Below, one piece after another: positions 5,260-8,459 of a DNA stretch of 8,459 bases. Every line of letters starts with the position of its first letter. Position 1 is the first letter of the stretch. A program made the translations under genes and the position numbers. The DNA is taken from assembly GCA_013696915.1 (NCBI GenBank), contig JACCXR010000327.1, positions 1 to 8,459 on the forward strand. Direction: 5' to 3'. The notes under the pieces are model-generated. The model was not told the origin of the DNA, ran no database searches, and saw nothing but the letters and a program-made list of their open reading frames with translations. Source of the DNA: Euzebyaceae bacterium (GTDB lineage Bacteria; Actinomycetota; Nitriliruptoria; Euzebyales; Egibacteraceae).

Positions 5260-5691
5260 ATGTTCCTGGGTGAGTACCAGCACACGCTGGACCCCAAAGG
5301 CCGCGTGATCCTCCCGTCCGCCTTCCGTGACGAACTGCAGGAAGGGGTCGTGATGACCGTGGCACCGGACCACTGCCTGTCGGTCCATCCAGTCCCGGAC
5401 TGGCAGCGGGTCGTGGAGAGCCTGCAGCAGCTGCGGCCGACCGACAGCAGGGAACGCATGTTCGCCCGGATGATCCGGTCCCAGGCCCACCCTGAGACCC
5501 TCGACCGGCAAGGCCGCATCACCATCCCTGCCCGCCTCCGCGAGTACGCCGGCCTCGCCAAGGACGTCACCGTCGTCGGGGCCGACGAGCGCCTCGAGCT
5601 CTGGGACTCCGCGGCCTGGGAGGCCTACCGCGAGCAGGGCATGGCAGCCCTGGCCGCGACCGATCAGGCCTTCGACCTCGGTGTCCTCTAA
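5260..5691 (+). CDS. mraZ: MraZ, transcriptional repressor of the dcw operon
   Basis: A 143-residue protein of standard MraZ length, built from two SpoVT/AbrB-like halves. Each half carries the DxxxR signature: D11-PKG-R15 in 'LDPKGRVILPSAFRDEL' and D82-RQG-R86 in 'LDRQGRITIPARLREYAGL'. MraZ forms a ring-shaped oligomer that binds direct repeats in the promoter of the division and cell wall cluster; the matching repeats are present just upstream. ATG at 5260 is supported by GGAGGA (5247-5252) with a 7-nt spacer and by the canonical MFLGEYxHxLDxKGR start. It is the first gene of an operon with the small membrane protein, rsmH, ftsL-like gene and ftsI. Confidence 0.97.
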   Translation: MFLGEYQHTLDPKGRVILPSAFRDELQEGVVMTVAPDHCLSVHPVPDWQRVVESLQQLRPTDSRERMFARMIRSQAHPETLDRQGRITIPARLREYAGLAKDVTVVGADERLELWDSAAWEAYREQGMAALAATDQAFDLGVL

Positions 5692-5758
5692 AGGACAGCA
5701 ACGCCGGCGCCCGCTGCGCGGCCGCCTTCCCGCCCCGACCCGCAGGAGGTCCATCCCC

Positions 5759-5983
5759 ATGAACATGCAGGCACCCAGTCGAGCTCTCGCGCGGCTGCGC
5801 CGGCCCTCCGGGCTGGTCGTCACCGCCGGTGAGCGACTCGGCTTCGTCAGCCGCGCGCCACGCGCCAGGCACGCCGCTCCCAGTGGCGGGCCGCTCAGCT
5901 CTGCCGGCCCCGTCCAGTTCGGGCTGGCCGTGGCGGCCGGGCTCGCCGGGGCGTTCCTGGTCGCCCTGTGGCTCTTCGGCTAG
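5759..5983 (+). CDS. Small single-pass membrane protein of unknown function within the dcw operon
   Basis: A 74-residue protein that I do not recognise. ATG at 5759 has a strong ribosome binding site, AGGAGGT (5744-5750), 8 nt upstream, which argues that the frame is really translated. Residues 1-53 are basic (Arg at 8, 12, 14, 15, 26, 32, 35 and 37) and probably unstructured. Residues about 54-73 form one hydrophobic segment, 'FGLAVAAGLAGAFLVALWLF', ending one residue before the stop. By the positive-inside rule the N-terminus should be cytoplasmic, giving a tail-anchored layout. There are no Cys residues and no signal peptide. It starts 67 nt after mraZ and ends 14 nt before rsmH, and its stop overlaps the rsmH ribosome binding site, which suggests coupling. 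A link to the divisome or cell wall is inferred from location only. Confidence 0.72.
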   Translation: MNMQAPSRALARLRRPSGLVVTAGERLGFVSRAPRARHAAPSGGPLSSAGPVQFGLAVAAGLAGAFLVALWLFG

Positions 5984-5997
5984 AGGTCCCGCCGGTC

Positions 5998-7020
5998 ATG
6001 GACGCCGGCGGCACGCACGATCCGGTCATGGTGGACCGGATCGTCGCGCTGCTCGCGGTGCCCGGACCCGGACCCGCGGTGCTGGTCGACGCGACCGTCG
6101 GCGCGGCGGGCCACGCGGCGGCGCTCCTGGCGGCGTCGGGGCCCGAGGTCCACCTGATCGCCTTCGACCGCGACGCCGACGCCTTGGCCCTCGCGCGCCG
6201 GCGGCTGGCGGCCTACGGCGACCGGGTCGTGGCGGTCCACGCCGGCTACGACACGCTTGCAGCGCACGTCGCGCCGGTCGTCGCGCGGGTCGGTCCGCTG
6301 CTCGGCGTCCTCTACGACCTCGGCGTGTCCTCCATGCAGCTGGACCGGCCGGACCGCGGGTTCTCCTTCCGCGCCGACGGGCCGCTCGACATGCGCATGG
6401 ACCGCGAAAGCGACACGACCGCCGCGGACCTCGTGAACACCCTCGACGAGGCCGGGCTCGCCGCCCTGGTCGCCCGCCTGGGGGAGGAGCGCTTCGCTCG
6501 GCGGATCGCCGCGGCGATCGTCCGGGCCCGGCCGCTGGAGACGACGGGCCGGCTCGCCGAGGTCGTTGCCGGCGCCGTCCCCGCACGGACCACAACCCCC
6601 GGCGTCCACCCCGCGACCCGCACGTTCCAGGCGCTGCGGATCGCCGTGAACGCCGAACTCGATCGCTTCAGTGCCTCCCTTCCCCAGGCACTGGAGCTGG
6701 CGGCGCCCGCCGCCGAGCCGGGCGGGGCGGGACCTCGCCCCGGCCGCGGCGGGCGCATCGCCGTCCTCTCCTACCACTCGCTGGAGGACCGCATCGCCAA
6801 GCGGTTCTTCTCCGACATGGCCGCCGGCTGCATCTGCCCGCCCGACCTGCCCGTGTGCGGCTGCGACCGCACCCCGGCTGTGCGCCACCTGACCCACGGT
6901 ATCGAGCGCCCGGACCCGGCCGAGGTCGCCCGCAACCCGCGGGCGCGGGCGGCGAAGCTCCGCGCCGTCGAACGCATCGCGGCGGGGCCCCTGGCCGGCA
7001 CGACCGGACCGGAGCGCTGA
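5998..7020 (+). CDS. rsmH: 16S rRNA (cytosine(1402)-N(4))-methyltransferase RsmH
   Basis: RsmH (MraW) adds a methyl group from S-adenosylmethionine to N4 of C1402 in 16S rRNA, in the cytoplasm. The protein has 340 residues, slightly above the usual 310-330. It opens with the family motif HDPVM (7-11). The SAM-binding loop reads DATVGAAGH (31-39), where most relatives have GGGGH or GxGGH. Then come 'IAFDRDADALALA', 'YDLGVSSMQLDRPDRGFSF' (106-124), 'PLDMRMD', 'FQALRIAVNAEL' and 'YHSLEDRIAKRFF'. The CxC...CxC group at 278-289 ('CICPPDLPVCGC') is typical of many RsmH proteins. A Pro/Gly/Ala-rich insert at about 236-253 explains part of the extra length. ATG at 5998 places HxPVM at the normal position; AGAGGT (5982-5987) serves as ribosome binding site with a long 10-nt spacer. 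Its stop overlaps the next start codon. Confidence 0.96.
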   Translation: MDAGGTHDPVMVDRIVALLAVPGPGPAVLVDATVGAAGHAAALLAASGPEVHLIAFDRDADALALARRRLAAYGDRVVAVHAGYDTLAAHVAPVVARVGPLLGVLYDLGVSSMQLDRPDRGFSFRADGPLDMRMDRESDTTAADLVNTLDEAGLAALVARLGEERFARRIAAAIVRARPLETTGRLAEVVAGAVPARTTTPGVHPATRTFQALRIAVNAELDRFSASLPQALELAAPAAEPGGAGPRPGRGGRIAVLSYHSLEDRIAKRFFSDMAAGCICPPDLPVCGCDRTPAVRHLTHGIERPDPAEVARNPRARAAKLRAVERIAAGPLAGTTGPER

Positions 7021-7463
7021 TGGCCTCGCCACTGCACGCCATGCGCTCCCCGAGCCCGGCGCCGCGCCCCGCGCCGCGGACCCGACCGGACCTGCGCGTC
7101 GTGCCCGCGCCGCGGCACACCGGCCGCTGCGTCGCCCTCCTGCTGATGATCGCGGCGCTGGGCGTCGTCGGCGTCGTCAGCCTCAACGCCCTCGCGGCCG
7201 AGGCGTCGTTCGAGTCGCAGGCCCTCGAAGTGCGGATCGACGAGCTGGAGCTGCGCTACGACGAGCTGACCGCCGAGGTCGCCGTGCTGTCCTCACCCGA
7301 ACGGGTGCGCCGCGTCGCGATCGAGGAGCTCCACATGGTTCCCACGGACCGGCCGGGTTTCCTCGTCCTCACGGAGCGCCTGCCGGGCGACGCGGGTGGC
7401 GTGGCCTACGGTGACGGCGGTGCGAACGGTGCCGGGCCGCCCGCGCCGGGTGACCCGCACTGA
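7020..7463 (+). CDS. ftsL: FtsL-like cell division protein (septum formation initiator type)
   Basis: A 147-residue bitopic membrane protein. Residues 1-36 are a Pro/Arg-rich cytoplasmic tail. Residues about 37-58 ('CVALLLMIAALGVVGVVSL') span the membrane. Residues about 62-92 form a predicted coiled coil rich in Glu and Leu ('LEVRIDELELRYDELTAEV'). It ends in the FtsL/DivIC-like 'SPERVRRVAIEELHMVPTD' followed by a Gly-rich tail. Proteins of this type join FtsB and FtsQ at the septum and activate FtsW-FtsI. Sequence conservation in FtsL is low, so the name rests mainly on topology and on position between rsmH and ftsI. The ATG shares one base with the rsmH stop (TGATG), so translation is coupled. 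The mycobacterial protein at this position is also a Pro-rich membrane protein. Confidence 0.85.
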   Translation: MASPLHAMRSPSPAPRPAPRTRPDLRVVPAPRHTGRCVALLLMIAALGVVGVVSLNALAAEASFESQALEVRIDELELRYDELTAEVAVLSSPERVRRVAIEELHMVPTDRPGFLVLTERLPGDAGGVAYGDGGANGAGPPAPGDPH

Positions 7464-7503
7464 GTATGCGCGCAGCGGTCTGCCGACCCGAAAGGTGACC
7501 AGG

Positions 7504-8459
7504 TTGACCCGCCCAGTGCCCCGGCACCCTCCCCGCCCGCCTCGCCGCCCCGCCCGCCCGCCCGCACGCCGGAACTCGGGGGGGCGTCCGCGGCCCCAGT
7601 CCGCGGCCGGTCGCGGCCGGCCCCAGTCAACGCCCGGTCCCGGCCGGCCACGGACGATGGCGTCCGACGTCCTCGCGGTCGGGGCCTGCGCCGCCGCCGC
7701 GTGCGGCCGGGCCGTCGCCCGGGCACGCCCGGGGCGGCGGCTGTCGGTCTTCCTGGCGGCCTACCTCCTGCTGACGGCCGCGATGTGCTGGCGCCTGGTC
7801 AGCGTGCAGGTCGTGCAGGCGGCCGAGTACCGCGGCCTGGCGGAGCGCCAGACACAGCGGGAGCTGGAGCTCCCGGCCCGCCGGGGCCGGCTGTACGACC
7901 GTGACGGCGACCCGCTGGCGATGTCGCTCGCGGCCTCGACCATCTACGCCAACCCCCAGATCCTGCGGGACGCGCGCATCGATCCGATGTCGGTCGCGGT
8001 CCAGCTCGCGCCCGTGCTGGGCCGTCCCGCAGACGAGCTGGCTCCGCTGCTGCGGCGTGACGCGCAGTTCGTGTTCCTCGGACGCCAGCTCCCGCGGCAG
8101 GTGGGGGAGCAGGTCGTCGCGCTCGATCTCCCTGGCGTCGGCGTCGTCTCCGAGCCGACCCGCGTGTACCCGGGCGGAAGCCTGGCCGCCCAGGTGGTCG
8201 GGTTCGCCGGCGTCGACAACACCGGCCTCGCCGGTCTCGAGGACCAGTACGACGACCTGCTCGCCGGCAGCCCGGGCCAGCTGCGGCTCGAACGGGCGCC
8301 CGGCGGCGTCACGATCAGCGCCGCCCCCCGCGAGGTGCTGCCCGCCACGCCCGGGACCGACCTGGTGCTGACCCTCGACCGCCAGATCCAGCACCACGCC
8401 GAGGAGGCGCTCGCCACCGCGGTCGAGGACTACGGGGCCGAGGGCGGCTCGGCGGTCGT
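7504..8459 (+). CDS. ftsI: FtsI, septal peptidoglycan transpeptidase (class B PBP; 3' partial)
   Basis: The frame is open to the window end, showing about 318 residues of an expected 600 or more. Residues 1-79 are a Pro/Arg/Gly-rich cytoplasmic tail, and about 80-100 ('LSVFLAAYLLLTAAMCWRL') span the membrane. The class B PBP dimerisation domain follows: 'RRGRLYDRDGDPLAMS' (from about 125), 'VYPGGSLAAQVVGFAGVDN', then 'GLAGLEDQYDDLLAG' and 'TLDRQIQHHAEEAL'. The SxxK, SxN and KTG transpeptidase motifs lie beyond the window. FtsI cross-links septal peptidoglycan together with FtsW; the position after rsmH and the ftsL-like gene supports FtsI over other class B PBPs. TTG at 7504 is chosen because AGGTGA (7493-7498) lies 5 nt upstream. 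In-frame GTG at 7495 or 7516, or ATG at 7657, are alternatives; the last would remove most of the tail. Confidence 0.9.
   Translation, partial: MTRPVPRHPPRPPRRPARPPARRNSGGRPRPQSAAGRGRPQSTPGPGRPRTMASDVLAVGACAAAACGRAVARARPGRRLSVFLAAYLLLTAAMCWRLVSVQVVQAAEYRGLAERQTQRELELPARRGRLYDRDGDPLAMSLAASTIYANPQILRDARIDPMSVAVQLAPVLGRPADELAPLLRRDAQFVFLGRQLPRQVGEQVVALDLPGVGVVSEPTRVYPGGSLAAQVVGFAGVDNTGLAGLEDQYDDLLAGSPGQLRLERAPGGVTISAAPREVLPATPGTDLVLTLDRQIQHHAEEALATAVEDYGAEGGSAV
7549..7584 (+). repeat. Simple repeats: (CCCG)x4 and a G7 run near the ftsI start
   Basis: Four tandem CCCG units occupy 7549-7564, and a run of seven G residues lies at 7578-7584. Both fall in the presumed Pro/Arg-rich tail of FtsI. Neither unit is a multiple of three, so a slippage event would change the reading frame if the TTG start at 7504 is used. 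Confidence 0.75.
7591..7656 (+). repeat. Tandem 27-nt repeat in the ftsI N-terminal region
   Basis: Unit 7591-7617 and unit 7618-7644 agree at 23 of 27 positions by hand alignment and both begin CGGCCCCAGTC. A partial third copy begins at 7645. In the ftsI frame they encode RPQSAAGRG, RPQSTPGPG and RPRT. The unit length is a multiple of three, which suits translation through this region. Confidence 0.7.

Noticed and set aside
5829..7019. An open frame inside rsmH that continues into the ftsL-like gene.
   Set aside because: Only the part from ATG 7020 has protein character (membrane segment and coiled coil). The upstream part is an Arg/Pro/Gly-rich shadow of rsmH.
7627..8397. A 256-codon minus-strand frame.
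   Set aside because: It is antisense to the FtsI dimerisation domain and has no recognisable motif.
1..8459. CRISPR array, insertion sequence or prophage.
   Set aside because: No regularly spaced direct repeats with unique spacers, no transposase or integrase motifs and no terminal inverted repeats were seen. The 10-bp periodic boxes are explained by MraZ binding.

Overview
The window is very GC-rich (hand counts of single 60-base lines gave about 57% in one intergenic stretch up to about 85% in rsmH) and all supported genes lie on the + strand. The gene order mraZ - (small gene) - rsmH - ftsL-like - ftsI, the actinobacterial-type HNH endonuclease upstream of it, and the Pro/Arg-rich N-terminal tail on FtsI point to a high-GC actinobacterium, possibly from a deep or poorly sampled lineage. 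The sequence alone does not fix the genus.

Left part (1-3001) is a thiol-redox island. It holds the 3' end of an AhpD-like carboxymuconolactone decarboxylase family protein, a flavin-dependent pyridine nucleotide-disulfide oxidoreductase with a CxxxxC redox centre, a 110-residue glutaredoxin/mycoredoxin-like protein 4 nt downstream of it, and a Crp/Fnr-family regulator with its own strong ribosome binding site and a palindrome over its likely -10. Together these could move electrons from NAD(P)H through the flavoprotein to small dithiol carriers, under control of the regulator; this pathway is inferred.

Middle part: 3002-3420 is a gene-free stretch of lower GC (about 57-65% in lines counted). 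It is followed by a TetR-family regulator (3421-4062) and an HNH endonuclease (4236-4922) with an extended -10 promoter and a good Shine-Dalgarno. The spacer 4923-5188 carries a long imperfect stem-loop (5009-5085) that may insulate the next operon.

Right part (5189-8459) is the start of the division and cell wall (dcw) cluster. A TTGACA promoter is overlaid by an array of five G-rich boxes at exact 10-bp steps, the expected MraZ target. The operon then runs mraZ, an unrecognised 74-residue single-pass membrane protein, rsmH, an ftsL-like gene overlapping the rsmH stop codon by one base, and ftsI, which is cut by the window end before its transpeptidase domain.

Most notable points: the redox island with active-site substitutions in two of its proteins, the extra small membrane protein inside the dcw operon, the regular MraZ box array, the long stem-loop ahead of the operon, and the repeat-bearing tail of FtsI.
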